From: Calditrichota bacterium
Lineage (GTDB): Bacteria > Electryoneota > Electryoneia > Electryoneales > Electryoneaceae
Direction of reading: 5' to 3'
Length of the DNA stretch: 53,209 nucleotides
Assembly (NCBI GenBank): GCA_018263585.1
Contig: JAANWZ010000056.1
Span: forward strand, 1 to 53,209
The notes under the pieces: model-generated
Told to the model about the DNA's origin: nothing
The model's database searches: none
Seen by the model: the letters and a program-made list of their open reading frames with translations, nothing else
Program-made: the position numbers and the translations under genes
Shown here: positions 7,770 to 17,102 of the stretch, piece by piece
How positions within the stretch are numbered: position 1 is the stretch's first letter
Layout: each line of letters starts with the position of its first letter

Positions 7770-9515
7770 CTATCCGTTGCCGTCCGCGACGATCCGCCCG
7801 CGCTCGAGCGTGATGACTCGCTCGTGGTCTCGGACTGTCGCGACGCGGTGTGTGACGGTGACCACGGTGCGCCCGCCGGTGAGCCGCGCGAGCGCCGCCT
7901 TCACCGCCTGTTCGGATTCCGCATCGAGCGCCGAGGTCGCTTCGTCGAGCAGCACGATCTCCGGTTCGCGCAGGAGCGCGCGTGCGATGCTGATCCGCTG
8001 CCGCTGCCCGCCGCTGAACAGGGCGCCGGTTTCGCCGACGACTGTATCATAGCCCCGGGGGAGCGCTTCAATAAACCCGGCCGCGTGCGCCGCCTCCGCG
8101 GCCGCCTCGATCTGCGCGCGCGTCGCGCCGTTCATCCCGTACGCGATGTTCTCCGCGATCGTCGCGTGGAACAGGATCACGTCCTGGGTGACGATTCCGA
8201 ACCGGCGGCGCAGGCCGGCGAGCTCGAGCTCACGCAGGTCGGTCCCGTCGAGCGTGATCTGCCCGCCGGTCGGGTCGAAAAACCGCGGCAGCAGATTGAG
8301 CAGCGTCGTCTTCCCCGACCCGCTCGGGCCGACGATCGCGACACGTTCCCCGCGGCGGATTGCGAGATCGATCTCCGCGAGCGCCGGTGCGGCGTCCGCC
8401 GTGTACCGGAAGGTCACGTTCTCGAACCGGAGCATGTCGCGGAACCCGTTCACAATTACCGGCTCCCGCGCCCGGGGCAGGGTCGGCACGCTGTCGATAA
8501 GTCGGAACACGCGTTCGCCGGACGCTTCCGCGAGCCGGATGTTCGCGGTCAGGCTCGCGAAGCTGAGCAGCGGCGTGAGCAGTGCGAACAGGAGCACGAG
8601 GAAGCGGATGAAATCCTCGCTCGCCATCGTCCCGCGCACGAGCACGAGTTCGCCGCCGAGATAGAGCAGCGCGCTGATGATGAGCACGCCGACGAACTCG
8701 TTGAGCGGGATCACGAGCCGGCGCAGCTTCTCCTGGTGCAGGGCTGAGCGGAAATGCCGGCCGGTGATCTCGTGGAAACGCGACCGTTCGTGCTGTTCGG
8801 CGGCGAACGCCTTCACGACGCGAATCCCGGCGATCATCTGCTGCAGCCGGCCGGTGAGTTCCGCGATCCGCTGCTGGACTCGCGCGGCGTGCTTCTTGAT
8901 CTTTCGCCCGAGGATCTGCACCGTCGAACCGAGCACCGGCACGACAACCAGCGCGGCGAGCGTCAGCTTCCACGACACCGCGAACAGGAGCACGAGCACG
9001 ACGAGCGCGTTGATCGGGTCGCGGATCAGTTTCGTGAAGCTCTTGTTGAGCGCGAGGTTGAACTGCTCGACGTCGTTTAGTACGCCGGAGATCAGGTCGC
9101 CGCGCCGCTCGCGCTGGAAGAACGCGAGATCCTGCCGCATCAGGCGCAGGAACAGGTCGTCGCGCAGCGCCTTGATCACCCGCTGTTCGACGTAGCTGAC
9201 GTAGTAGAGCTGGAGGTAGGAGAACAGGTTCTTGCCGAGGAACGCGATCACGATTGCGGCGGCGGCGCGGAGCAGCGTGCCCTGCGGCGTGTCGGCGACG
9301 AGCAGCGCCGCGGTCGCCCGCTTGAGCAGGTCATTGAGCGACTCGCCGCCGGCGCCGGTTTCAAGCCCGCCCTGGAACAGCGCAGCGAGAAACGACGCAC
9401 TGAGCCAGTAGGCCGCGCCGTTGCACACGACAAACAGCCCGGTCGCGGCCAGCGAGGCGGCGACATGGCCCCAGTGCGGCCGCACGTATGGGAGAAACCG
9501 GCGCAGCACGTTCAT
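7770..9515 (-). CDS. MsbA-type ABC exporter (fused TMD-NBD)
   Basis: This 581-residue half-transporter expectedly works as a homodimer, flipping a lipid-linked substrate (lipid A, lipid-linked glycan or polysaccharide precursor) across the inner membrane. The N-terminal ABC_membrane domain covers about 10-340. The nucleotide-binding domain has Walker A GPSGSGKT (396-403), Q-loop Q444, signature FSGGQRQR (500-507), Walker B 'IVLLDEATSALD' (520-531) and H-loop H556. All ATPase residues are intact. Placement among glycosyltransferases and a polyprenyl-P sugar transferase favours a glycolipid substrate rather than a drug, but motif evidence alone cannot separate these. The upstream spacer is a family-B repeat, so its promoter is unclear. 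Confidence 0.88.
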   Translation of the reverse strand: MNVLRRFLPYVRPHWGHVAASLAATGLFVVCNGAAYWLSASFLAALFQGGLETGAGGESLNDLLKRATAALLVADTPQGTLLRAAAAIVIAFLGKNLFSYLQLYYVSYVEQRVIKALRDDLFLRLMRQDLAFFQRERRGDLISGVLNDVEQFNLALNKSFTKLIRDPINALVVLVLLFAVSWKLTLAALVVVPVLGSTVQILGRKIKKHAARVQQRIAELTGRLQQMIAGIRVVKAFAAEQHERSRFHEITGRHFRSALHQEKLRRLVIPLNEFVGVLIISALLYLGGELVLVRGTMASEDFIRFLVLLFALLTPLLSFASLTANIRLAEASGERVFRLIDSVPTLPRAREPVIVNGFRDMLRFENVTFRYTADAAPALAEIDLAIRRGERVAIVGPSGSGKTTLLNLLPRFFDPTGGQITLDGTDLRELELAGLRRRFGIVTQDVILFHATIAENIAYGMNGATRAQIEAAAEAAHAAGFIEALPRGYDTVVGETGALFSGGQRQRISIARALLREPEIVLLDEATSALDAESEQAVKAALARLTGGRTVVTVTHRVATVRDHERVITLERGRIVADGNG

Positions 9516-9544
9516 CGGGTCGGCGGCCCCACTCGTTCACCTCG

Positions 9545-9816
9545 ACAACTTTCCTGTACTCGATTATCCCGTTCGCTCAGCCGCGTGCATAGAGGGAACT
9601 CAGATCGCATCCGGGCGGCCGAGCCGTCATTCTGAACCCGGCTTCGCGCGTCTGTCTGCGTGAAGGCGGGTGAAGAAGGTCCAAGTTATCCAAGGGTTAT
9701 TTCACGAGTTTCATCGTATCCCCGCCCCCCTGTCGAACCTCGACCTTCCCTTCACTGCGTTCAGGATAAACTTCCCTTCGCCCGACAAACGGACGTCGGG
9801 CTTCGGTCAGAATGAC
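9545..9816. repeat. Family-B composite element (one flank present)
   Basis: The core runs from GTCATTCTGAAC (9626-9637) to GGTCAGAATGAC (ending 9816), 191 bp. It is a near full-length inverted copy of the core at 30109-30298, including the middle segment. The flank at about 9550-9625 (GCTCAGCCGCGTGCA ... CTCAGATCGCAT ... GGGCGGCCGAG) matches the flank of the 30041-30380 copy. From 9817 to 9970 I see no gene or repeat. Confidence 0.85.
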
Positions 9817-9970
9817 ACACTTGCCACCCGAGATATCGCTCCCGGCTGAGCCAAAGGGACAACCGGATTCCTGTAAGGAAAAGACCTTGCATAACGGAGC
9901 GCGTTATGAAAGAATCAGCCCGAGTTTTTCCTTACGTGCGCCCCGGCGTCGGCCTCGACTGAACGCGCGT

Positions 9971-11344
9971 TCAGTACGCATCCCGCCCGGCGACGACGGC
10001 GACGAGGGTGCGGGCGAGGATCTTTACGTCGAGCGCGAGCGACCAGTTCTCGACGTAGTAAACGTCGTACTTGGTGCGCTGGTCGATCGGCGCCTGCCCG
10101 CGCAGGCCGTTGACCTGCGCCCAGCCGGTCATTCCGGAGCGGACGCGGTGGCGCTCGACGTAGCGCGGCACACGGCGCTCGAACTGTTCGACGAACTCCG
10201 GCCGTTCCGGGCGCGGGCCGACGAGGCTCATGTCGCCGCGGAGCACATTGAACAGTTGCGGGAGCTCATCGAGCGACCAGCGGCGGATGAAGCGACCGAC
10301 CGGGGTCGTGCGCTGATCGTCCGGCGTCGCCCACACCGCGCCGGTCTTCTTCTCCGCGTCCGGTCGCATCGACCGGTACTTGAAGATCGTGAACAGGCGG
10401 CCGTCGAGCCCGACCCGTGTCTGCTTGAAGATCACCGGCCCCGGGCTCGACAGCTTCACGAGCAGCGCGAGCAGGAGGAGCACGGGCGAGAGCAGCACGA
10501 TCAGCACGAGCGAAGCGACGAAATCGAACGCGCGTTTGATCAGCCCGTTCCAGCCGGCGAGCGGGTCCTCGCGGAGGCGGAGCACAGGCAGCCCGGCGAT
10601 CGTCATCGTCGCGAGCCGGCCCGGCGCGAACCCGCCCGTCTCCGGCGCGAACAGGAACAGCAGCCGCTGGCCGCCGAGCCGGTCGATCACCGCGCGCGCC
10701 GCGGAAAACTCGTCGAACCGGAACGCGAGCACGACCGTGTCCGGGGCTTCGTGCGCGACGAGCTGCTCGAGATCGTCCGGGTTCCCGTTCGGATCGTCGA
10801 GGCGGGCGACGATCGAAAGCCCACTCGTCGGCGATGCTTCCAGCCGGTGCACGACGGAACCGGACAGCGGTCCGACGACGACCGCACGGTGCAGCGGAAT
10901 CGCCGGGAAAACCGCCGATCGCAGCCGGCCGAGCACAACTCGGACGACCGCGAGCCCGATCGCGCCGAGCAGCAGGCTGAGCAGCGCGACCACCCGTGAA
11001 TACGAGAACTGCCGGTAGAAGAAAACCGCCGCGATCAGCAGCGCGAACGCGAGGAAGTAGTGATACCAGGCGGACGCGATCTCGTGCGCCGCCGAAACCC
11101 GGAAGCTGACACGGTACTGCCCGGTGATCGCGAAGAAGAGCACGCACACGCTCGACCAGATCAGCGCGGCGACGACATAGAACTGGAACGTCGGCACATG
11201 GTAGATGATCGGGACGACGTGCGTGAACGGTTCGTTGAACCGGATCAGGTAGCCGGCCATGATGCTGCCGGCGATCACGACGAAGTCGAGCAGAGCCGTC
11301 AGCAGCGGCCACAGCAGCAGCATGCGGTCATCGCGTCGCGCCAT
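9971..11344 (-). CDS. Polyprenyl glycosylphosphotransferase (WbaP/WcaJ type)
   Basis: This initiating enzyme of exopolysaccharide or O-antigen synthesis transfers a sugar-1-phosphate from a nucleotide sugar to undecaprenyl phosphate at the inner membrane. The protein (457 residues from ATG 11344; a TTG one codon earlier is possible) has four N-terminal transmembrane helices, a central CoA-binding-like soluble domain, a fifth hydrophobic segment and the C-terminal catalytic domain. That domain begins 'KRAFDFVASLVLIVLL' and carries 'FKQTRVGLDGRLFTIFKYRS', 'RRWSLDELPQLFNVLRGDMS' and 'GPRPERPEFV'. The DELPQ and LVGPRP motifs are the family hallmarks. The start overlaps the activator stop by one base (TGATG), so expression is tied to that regulator. 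It marks this block as a surface-glycan cluster. Confidence 0.92.
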   Translation of the reverse strand: MARRDDRMLLLWPLLTALLDFVVIAGSIMAGYLIRFNEPFTHVVPIIYHVPTFQFYVVAALIWSSVCVLFFAITGQYRVSFRVSAAHEIASAWYHYFLAFALLIAAVFFYRQFSYSRVVALLSLLLGAIGLAVVRVVLGRLRSAVFPAIPLHRAVVVGPLSGSVVHRLEASPTSGLSIVARLDDPNGNPDDLEQLVAHEAPDTVVLAFRFDEFSAARAVIDRLGGQRLLFLFAPETGGFAPGRLATMTIAGLPVLRLREDPLAGWNGLIKRAFDFVASLVLIVLLSPVLLLLALLVKLSSPGPVIFKQTRVGLDGRLFTIFKYRSMRPDAEKKTGAVWATPDDQRTTPVGRFIRRWSLDELPQLFNVLRGDMSLVGPRPERPEFVEQFERRVPRYVERHRVRSGMTGWAQVNGLRGQAPIDQRTKYDVYYVENWSLALDVKILARTLVAVVAGRDAY

Positions 11345-12599
11345 CAACTCCCCCGGGTGTCCCCGGCATCTCCGTTCTCCTGGCCTTCATCCCCGCTCCG
11401 TGCGCCGCGCGCCGCGCGCAGGCCGGGCTGCTTCGCAACAGTGGAATCCGCGCCCCGCACGTGCTCCGGAAGGTCCTCCGCCCCGATCCGGTCACGCGGC
11501 GCGAACACGACCGCCCGCTCGATCGCGTTCTCGAGCTCGCGCACGTTGCCCGGCCACACGTACGCCCGCAGCGCGCGCACCGCCTCCGGCGCGAGCACGA
11601 GCCGCTCCCTGCCCAGTTCCCGGCGGTACCGCTGGACAAAGTAGTGCGCGAGCCCGGCGATGTCCTCCGGCCGCTCGCGCAACGGCGGCAGCTTCAGATC
11701 AATCACGCTCAACCGGTAGAAGAGATCCTCGCGAAACTCTCCGCTCCGCACCTTTGCGGCGAGCTTGACATTTGTCGCCGCGATCACGCGCACATCGACC
11801 TCAACCGGCTCGTTCGACCCGATCCGCTCTATCGTCCGCTCCTGCAGCACGCGCAGCAGTTTCGCCTGCACCGCGGGCGAGAGATCGCCGGCCTCGTCGA
11901 GGAAAAACGTGCCGCCGTCCGCCTGCTCGAACCGGCCGATTCGCCTGCCCGCCGCGCCGGTGAACGCGCCCTTTTCATGTCCGAACAGCTCGCTCTCGAT
12001 CAGCGACTCGGGCAGCGCGGCGCAGTTGACCGCGACGAACGGCTGATCGCGTCGCGGGCTCATCCGGTGGATCGTGCGCGCGAGCAGTTCCTTGCCCGTG
12101 CCCGACTCGCCGCTGATGAGCACGGTCGAGGGCGCGCGCGCGACCCTTTCGATCGCGGTGCGAAACACCTGCGCCGTGCGCTCGTCGCGCGAGGCGTACT
12201 GAGTGAACGGCAGTTCCGGCATCCCCCCGGGCGCCGTCCCGCGCTCCCCCGCCTCGAGAATCCGGCCCGCGAACGACGCGTCGTCCTCGTCCTTAAGCAC
12301 GTAGTCGCGCGCACTGAGACGGGCGAGTTCGAACGCGTCGCGGGCGCGGCCGTGCGCCGTCCACGCGAACACCGGCAGTCCCGGCGCCTCCGCGAGCAAC
12401 TCCCGGATCAGCTCCTTGCCGCCGGGATCGGGGAGCACGGTCTCGCTCACGACCGCGTCGTAGAGGCCGTCGCGCGCGGCGTAAAACGCGTCCCCGCCGT
12501 CCGCGAGCACGTCCACGGACGCCCCCGCCCGCGCAGGGTCTCCGCCAGCGACGCCGCCCGCTCGCTGTCCGCATCGACAATCAGGATCGAAAGCGCCAT
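11344..12599 (-). CDS. sigma-54 activator with receiver domain (frameshifted, no HTH)
   Basis: The long open frame reaches 12909, but residues upstream of about 12540 are repeat-derived. In another frame, ATG 12599 (after a GAGGA ribosome site) encodes 'MALSILIVDADSERAASLAE', a receiver start. The frames join near 12519-12535 if one base is restored in a G-rich run, giving 418 residues. The receiver (about 1-115) keeps 'VDAD', T in 'AWTAHG' and K in 'YVLKD', but the phospho-acceptor Asp is Glu ('DAVVSETVLP'). The AAA+ domain is complete: GESGTGKE Walker A, GAFTGA sigma-54 loop, 'GGTFFLDEAG' Walker B. After 'EDLPEHVRGAD' comes a low-complexity tail with no Fis-type HTH. It is the first gene of the polysaccharide cluster, coupled to the sugar-phosphate transferase by one base. 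Confidence 0.75.
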
Positions 12600-12699
12600 C
12601 GGTCCTCATCCGCTGGCAACAACGCTCCGTGGATCCGGATGGACACCGATGGAAGATACACGACTGCGCGCGGCGGATGAACCGCGCTGACTGCATTCG

Positions 12700-12905
12700 A
12701 CTCGTCCGCGCGGGCATGGCAGGCAATGTGCCCCTGTGACAGCGCGCAGCAATGTCGCAGGGTTGATCGACCGGCGGATAAACCGCGGGTGCAAGCCCGC
12801 ACGGGCCGTGCTGAAGGCAGGGACGCTTGCGAGCAAGCGTCCCTACTGCCATGAGACCCGAGGCTGAAGCCCCGGGCCACCCAGGCGTCGGGCCACCCAG
12901 CCGGG
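12700..12905. repeat. Mosaic of short palindromes between activator and beta-helix gene
   Basis: Ordered modules are TGTGACAG ... ATGTCGCAGGG (about 12735-12763), GGTGCAAGCCCGCACGGGCC (about 12789-12808), GGACGCTTGCGAGCAAGCGTCC (about 12820-12841) and CCGAGGCTGAAGCCCCGGG (about 12850-12870). Each recurs in other gaps of the window in either orientation. Confidence 0.75.
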
Positions 12906-12918
12906 CCACCCGCCGATC

Positions 12919-14601
12919 TCAGGGGAGCTCTCCGAGCAGGCCGGGGCGTGACCAGGCGGGGTTCGCCCACGGGGTCGCGCCGAACGTGGTCAACTGGTCG
13001 AGGCGTGTGAACCAGCACGCGCCGAGGTCAGGGGTCGAGTTATCGGGGTCGGGGCTCGTCGCCGGGTTGCCGGCGTTGATCGCGGGCGATGTCGGGCGGA
13101 CGCGGCCGTCGTTCGCGACGAGCGAGTAGTAGAGCGGGTTGACGCCGGCGAGCAGGTTCGAATTGAGCACGGCGCCCGAATAGTCGCTGGTATTGTTCCA
13201 GAACAGGTTGTAGCTGTTCGCGACGGCGCCGCCGGCCACTGTGATCCCTTCTGTTGTCGCTCGGGTGACGAGGCTGTGGGAGACGAGGGCGACGGCCTTG
13301 TTGGACGCGGACGTGCGGGCGCCGTAGGCGGCGGAGTCGAGCGTGCAGCGTGTGACGGTGATCGTGTCGCTGGTGGCGGTATCGACGTCGATGAGCACGC
13401 CGGCGTCGGCCTGGCCGGTCGCGGTGACGCGTCGGACGACGGCGGAGGCGGAGGTGTCGGCGATCTCGACGCCGCGGTTGCCGTAGCGGAGGGTGAGGTT
13501 TTCGACGGTGACGGCTGTCGCGGAATCGAGGGTGATCGCAGAATAGGCGGGCAACGGCCCGAGGTCGATCGTGGTTCGCCAGGGGAAGATTGAGGTTCCG
13601 GTCAACGCAAGCGAGTCGGTTTCGACGACGAGCGGCTGGTGGTACTTGCCGGGCGCGAGCGCGACGGTATCGATGCGGCCGTTTTGATTGAGCTCGGCGC
13701 GGGCGTAGTCGAGCGCGGCTTGTGCGCCGGCGAACGGTTGAGTGTTGTCGAGGTGGGGGCTGATCCGATTAGAGAGACCGTTGAACTCGCCGGCGGTGGG
13801 GAACCGGTCGGGGAAGTCGCAGTATGCGACCAGCGCGACCTGGCCGGGCCAGCGGTTGGAGGCGAAACCGGCGATCCGGGTGTTGCCGCCGCCGCCGTCC
13901 GGGGTCCAGGCGGCGGCCGCGGTGTCGGCGGTCGCATCAACAGCCATGATCACTGTATCGGCGGAGACGTACAGGCGGAGCAGATGCCAGGCGCCGTCGT
14001 AAGCACTGGGACCGTCAACGCTGATCCAGGAGCCGCCGGAGTTCGCATATCGCAGCGGGGTTCCACTCTGCATCGGGTAGAGGCGGTCGCTGTCATCGGA
14101 GAGGAAGTAGTGGATTGAACCGGACCCGGCGGGGTCGCCGCGGAAGAGAACGGTGACCATCGTGCCAGCGACCCAGTCGAGGGAGTCCTCGTGCGCGGTC
14201 GCGTGGTCGAGGTCGGATACGCCGTCGTAGTCGCGCGCGAACATGCGCCCGCCGAGCGGTCCGCCACGGACCGCATCCGCGCCGGCGGCCAGCGAGACGG
14301 CGTAGTCGAGGCCGGAGCGGCTGTGCGAGACCCAGCCGGTGTCGGCGCGCACGAACAGCGCGCGCACGCGGGCGGGATCGATGCCGGAGAGCGCGGCGAA
14401 GTCGGCGATGGAGTTGACCTGGAGGGCGGCCGCCGTGTCGGGGGAGACGGTGAGCGGTCCCGCGAGCACGACCGCGATCGTTGCGGACAGGAAGAGGACA
14501 GCGGCGAGGAAACCCGCGAGCGGAGCGCGCCCCGAATTCGCGTGCGCCGGCAGCGAACGGGTGACCGGTTGGCGGCGCTTGTTGAGGTATTCCAACATCA
14601 T
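12919..14601 (-). CDS. Secreted right-handed beta-helix protein
   Basis: The 560-residue product has an N-terminal hydrophobic segment (about 27-48) after a basic start, consistent with export or anchoring. The middle (about 60-290) is Asp- and Ser-rich, resembling a concanavalin-type or galactose-binding module ('GGSWISVDGPSAYDGAWHL'). From about 300 a parallel beta-helix begins ('ALDYARAELNQNGRIDTVAL'), with rungs such as 'AITLDSATAVTVENLTLRYG' and 'RRVTATGQADAGVLIDVDTA'. It ends in 'SPAINAGNPATSPDPDNSTP' and 'DLGACW', the closing motif of many FCB surface beta-helix proteins. No T9SS sorting domain follows. It overlaps the preceding small gene by ATGA. A substrate (polysaccharide or adhesion) is not evident. 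Confidence 0.75.
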   Translation of the reverse strand: MMLEYLNKRRQPVTRSLPAHANSGRAPLAGFLAAVLFLSATIAVVLAGPLTVSPDTAAALQVNSIADFAALSGIDPARVRALFVRADTGWVSHSRSGLDYAVSLAAGADAVRGGPLGGRMFARDYDGVSDLDHATAHEDSLDWVAGTMVTVLFRGDPAGSGSIHYFLSDDSDRLYPMQSGTPLRYANSGGSWISVDGPSAYDGAWHLLRLYVSADTVIMAVDATADTAAAAWTPDGGGGNTRIAGFASNRWPGQVALVAYCDFPDRFPTAGEFNGLSNRISPHLDNTQPFAGAQAALDYARAELNQNGRIDTVALAPGKYHQPLVVETDSLALTGTSIFPWRTTIDLGPLPAYSAITLDSATAVTVENLTLRYGNRGVEIADTSASAVVRRVTATGQADAGVLIDVDTATSDTITVTRCTLDSAAYGARTSASNKAVALVSHSLVTRATTEGITVAGGAVANSYNLFWNNTSDYSGAVLNSNLLAGVNPLYYSLVANDGRVRPTSPAINAGNPATSPDPDNSTPDLGACWFTRLDQLTTFGATPWANPAWSRPGLLGELP

Positions 14602-14924
14602 TCTCCTCCGTGCCAGTTGCTGACCCGATCGCGCGCTTCATGCAGGCTGACGATGTCGGTGGAGTCGATGCCGAGCGCGAGCAGGTCTGTGACCGTGGAA
14701 TCGGGCAGGTTTCCGAATGCCGGCTTTACGCACACGGTGTCGCTGTTCGGGGACGCCATCGGGATCGCCCAGTCGATCAGGGAGTCGGCCTCCGCCCATC
14801 CCGCGGGGGTGAAGAACACATAGCGCGCGGGCGGTTCGGCCGGCTCCACGGTCACGGCCGCGAACAGAAATGCGAACAACGCAACCGCGGCGAGCGCGAC
14901 GATGAGCGGTGGGGAGTGGTTCAT
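14598..14924 (-). CDS. Small exported protein of unknown function
   Basis: A 108-residue protein I do not recognise. It has a hydrophobic N-terminal segment (residues 7-24, 'LIVALAAVALFAFLFAAV') that could be a signal peptide or anchor. An acidic soluble part of about 80 residues follows, with one cysteine. A clear ribosome site GGGAGG stands 8-9 nt before the ATG. Its stop overlaps the start of the beta-helix gene (ATGA), so the two are likely made together; it may be a partner or accessory protein of the beta-helix protein. Coding looks genuine because of codon use and coupling, not homology. Confidence 0.65.
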   Translation of the reverse strand: MNHSPPLIVALAAVALFAFLFAAVTVEPAEPPARYVFFTPAGWAEADSLIDWAIPMASPNSDTVCVKPAFGNLPDSTVTDLLALGIDSTDIVSLHEARDRVSNWHGGE

Positions 14925-15342
14925 GGTCGGGCCTCCCTAGTGAAAACGGTGATGAGAGACGACTGCGGGAAAGGCGGCGGCGGTATCAGGGGCCAACGCG
15001 CCGCCGCACAGTGTGGGTTGTCCTGGATCGGAAGCGGGGACGCTTGCTGGCAAGCGTCCCCCGACCCCGGATAAGTTGGACCTTCTTCACGCTGCAGACG
15101 CGGCGTTCAGAATGACGCAAACTCCGGCTGGACCTGAACCGGTACCGGGAGCGCGGCAACACTCATCGACCGGCCGCACGCCAACATACGATGTCAGCCT
15201 GGTGTTGTCAATAGACAACACGAGCGGGCGAGCGGAGCCGGATCTGCCGGCGCGTGTACTCTACACCGGCCCGCGGTTCGTTTCTGAGCTTGAGTTCGCA
15301 CCGCTGTCCCCATCCGCGCGGATCGCGCTCTATCTTAGCGGC
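14925..15342. repeat. Divergent spacer with repeat remnants
   Basis: This spacer separates the minus-strand secreted pair from the plus-strand membrane gene. It holds the hairpin GGACGCTTGCTGGCAAGCGTCC (about 15038-15059), half of a family-B right arm (15076-15118, ending GTTCAGAATGAC) and an isolated palindrome at 15202-15221. The rest shows no gene. Confidence 0.6.
15202..15221. promoter_or_regulatory. Perfect 8-bp inverted repeat (possible operator)
   Basis: GTGTTGTCAATAGACAACAC has 8-bp arms around an AATA centre, 121 bp before the ATG of the 184-residue membrane protein. It is AT-rich relative to its surroundings and does not belong to the GC-rich repeat families seen here. An operator or a transcript hairpin are both possible. 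Confidence 0.35.
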
Positions 15343-15897
15343 ATGGAGTGGCTCAACTCAGTGCTGGATCCGTTGTTCCGTATCACCGGCAACCCGGTCA
15401 CGGACTTCTTTCTCGGCACGTTCCTGCTCGCGGCGATCTCCGCGTTGCTCGGCGAGCTCACGGTGATACTGATCTACCTCACGAACCGGCCGTATTTCGA
15501 GCGGCTTTACGCGACGCTTGTCGGCAGCCACGACACGTCGATGGAAGCGGCGCGCGCCGGCGACCGGGAGAGTTACCGCACGAGCAACAAGGCTGCGAAT
15601 GTCGCCTTCGCGCGCACGGTTGTCGTGCAGGTGACGCTCGCGGTCGGGTCGCTGTGGCCGGCGTTCCTCGCGCTCGCGCTGCTGCACGGCCGGTTCAGCG
15701 GACTGCGGTTCGCCGTGCCGGGCACGCCGTGGGAGATTGGCTACGGGATTGTGTTCATCCTCATGTACATCGTGACGCGGATCATCTTCGTACGTATGAA
15801 GTACCTCGTGCCCGCGATGGAGAGGTACAAGCAGATCATGGACGGCGCCCGCCGGCGCGCGCGTGAGACCATCGAATCTCCCCCGGAGGACGCGTGA
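15343..15897 (+). CDS. Integral membrane protein of unknown function
   Basis: The 184-residue product starts at ATG 15343 (MEWLNS); the longer open frame upstream is repeat-derived. It has one hydrophobic segment at about 19-44 and a polar, basic cytoplasmic stretch ('RDRESYRTSNKAANV'-like, about 50-85). Two further segments lie at about 86-110 and 125-150, followed by a basic helical tail ('RYKQIMDGARRRARETI'). This order (helix, polar helical domain, two helices) recalls EMC3/DUF106-like relatives of the YidC/Oxa1 superfamily, but I see no decisive motif, so I do not assign it. It lies upstream of the Complex III operon, separated by about 570 bp of repeats. Confidence 0.65.
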   Translation: MEWLNSVLDPLFRITGNPVTDFFLGTFLLAAISALLGELTVILIYLTNRPYFERLYATLVGSHDTSMEAARAGDRESYRTSNKAANVAFARTVVVQVTLAVGSLWPAFLALALLHGRFSGLRFAVPGTPWEIGYGIVFILMYIVTRIIFVRMKYLVPAMERYKQIMDGARRRARETIESPPEDA

Positions 15898-15949
15898 CCC
15901 GACCCCCGCTTTCCGCGCTCGCCCGCGCGGATGCTCTTGAGGTTGATTC

Positions 15950-16100
15950 ACGTGCGCGGAGCCCTGCGACATCGCATACTGACGCGCTGTCACAGGGGCA
16001 CGAGATCCCACCGTGTGCCGCCCGCGCAGATGATCCAGCTGGCATGGCGAGCGCGTCGGGTCCGCGGTGACGGCCTTCGGGACGTCCCCGCGGGCATGTG
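15950..16100. repeat. Mosaic palindromes upstream of the Complex III operon
   Basis: Two modules are present: CCCTGCGACATCGC ... GCTGTCACAGGGGCA (about 15963-15999) and CCGCGGTGACGGCC ... GACGTCCCCGCGGGCAT (about 16062-16097). From 16100 to 16467 the spacer is unique sequence with a possible promoter and no ORF of note. Confidence 0.7.
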
Positions 16101-16338
16101 CAGGGAACAGGCCCGAGCTTTCTCCGTGTCCGCCACATTCGAAGCGAATGTCAACCGGGGGGCTGTCTCCGGAGTTGTGACTGTTCTCGCCGACCGCTGG
16201 CTTTGCTCTTGCCGCTATGTGAAACGCAGTCACAAGAGGAACCGTCTGATCGGACACGAGTTAGGGCCTCCTCACGCCGCGAACCACGCGCGCGATCCGG
16301 TCGGGGAACAGTTCGGCCGGCCGAACTCCGCGCGGACC

Positions 16339-16368
16339 TTGCATCCCAAGCGCGTCTGCGGATAGATT
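16339..16368 (+). promoter_or_regulatory. Possible promoter of the Complex III operon
   Basis: TTGCAT (16339-16344) and TAGATT (16363-16368) are separated by 18 bp, the same spacer as two other candidate promoters in the window. Both boxes are only partial matches, and the call rests partly on position about 100 nt before actA. Confidence 0.3.
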
Positions 16369-16467
16369 TGCGCAACGTTTCCGGATCGAAGGAACCGGGG
16401 GCGGAAGTTGTGAACCGTCCGCGAGGGACCGTTTCGACAGCGAACCGAGACCGAAGGGTGCGGCACT

Positions 16468-17102
16468 TTGGCGCAGATCTTCTCGAAGCGGATGAACCGT
16501 CTTCTCCCCGAGCTCGCGATGGGGCTGGTGCTGCTCGTCGCGTTCGCGACGTTCTTCTTCTGGTACTGGGGTTCGCCGAAGTTCACCGACGTCGGGTACC
16601 GTCCGTCGCAGCCGGTCAAGTTCAGCCACAAGCTGCACGCGGGCGACCTCGGGATGGACTGCCGTTACTGCCACACGAACGTGGAGGTCGCCGAGCACGC
16701 GAACATCCCGGCGGTCGAGACGTGCATGAACTGCCACGAGCAGATCGGGCAGGACAACCCGCGCCTGCAGCCGGTGCGTGAGAGCTGGAACACCGGCGAG
16801 CCGATCGAGTGGGTGCGCGTGCACATGCTTCCGGACTACGCGTACTTCAGCCACGCGCCGCACCTGCGCGCGGGGGTCGGCTGCATCGAGTGTCACGGCA
16901 ACGTGCGCGAGATGGAGGTGATCACGCAGGTTGAGCCGCTGTCGATGGGCTGGTGTCTCGACTGTCACCGCAACCCGGACGACCGTCTCCGCCCCGCCTC
17001 GGAAATCACGAACATGCAGTGGTCGCCCGGGCCGGACCACGACGCGTTCGTCGCGCAGTGGAAGAGGGACCTGAACATCAAGCCGCCGGAGGATTGCAGC
17101 GC

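Noticed and set aside
9560-9575. GATAAT on the minus strand as a -10 box for the ABC exporter
   Set aside because: The sequence belongs to the flank of a family-B element that recurs elsewhere, and no matching -35 was found.
12715-12735. TGGCAGGCAATGTGC as a second sigma-54 promoter
   Set aside because: The spacing fits but the -12 part is TGTGC rather than TTGC, it lies in a repeat block, and no gene starts downstream on that strand.
12600-12909. N-terminal extension of the sigma-54 activator to 12909
   Set aside because: The extra residues are translated palindrome modules; a receiver start in another frame at 12599 explains the gene better.
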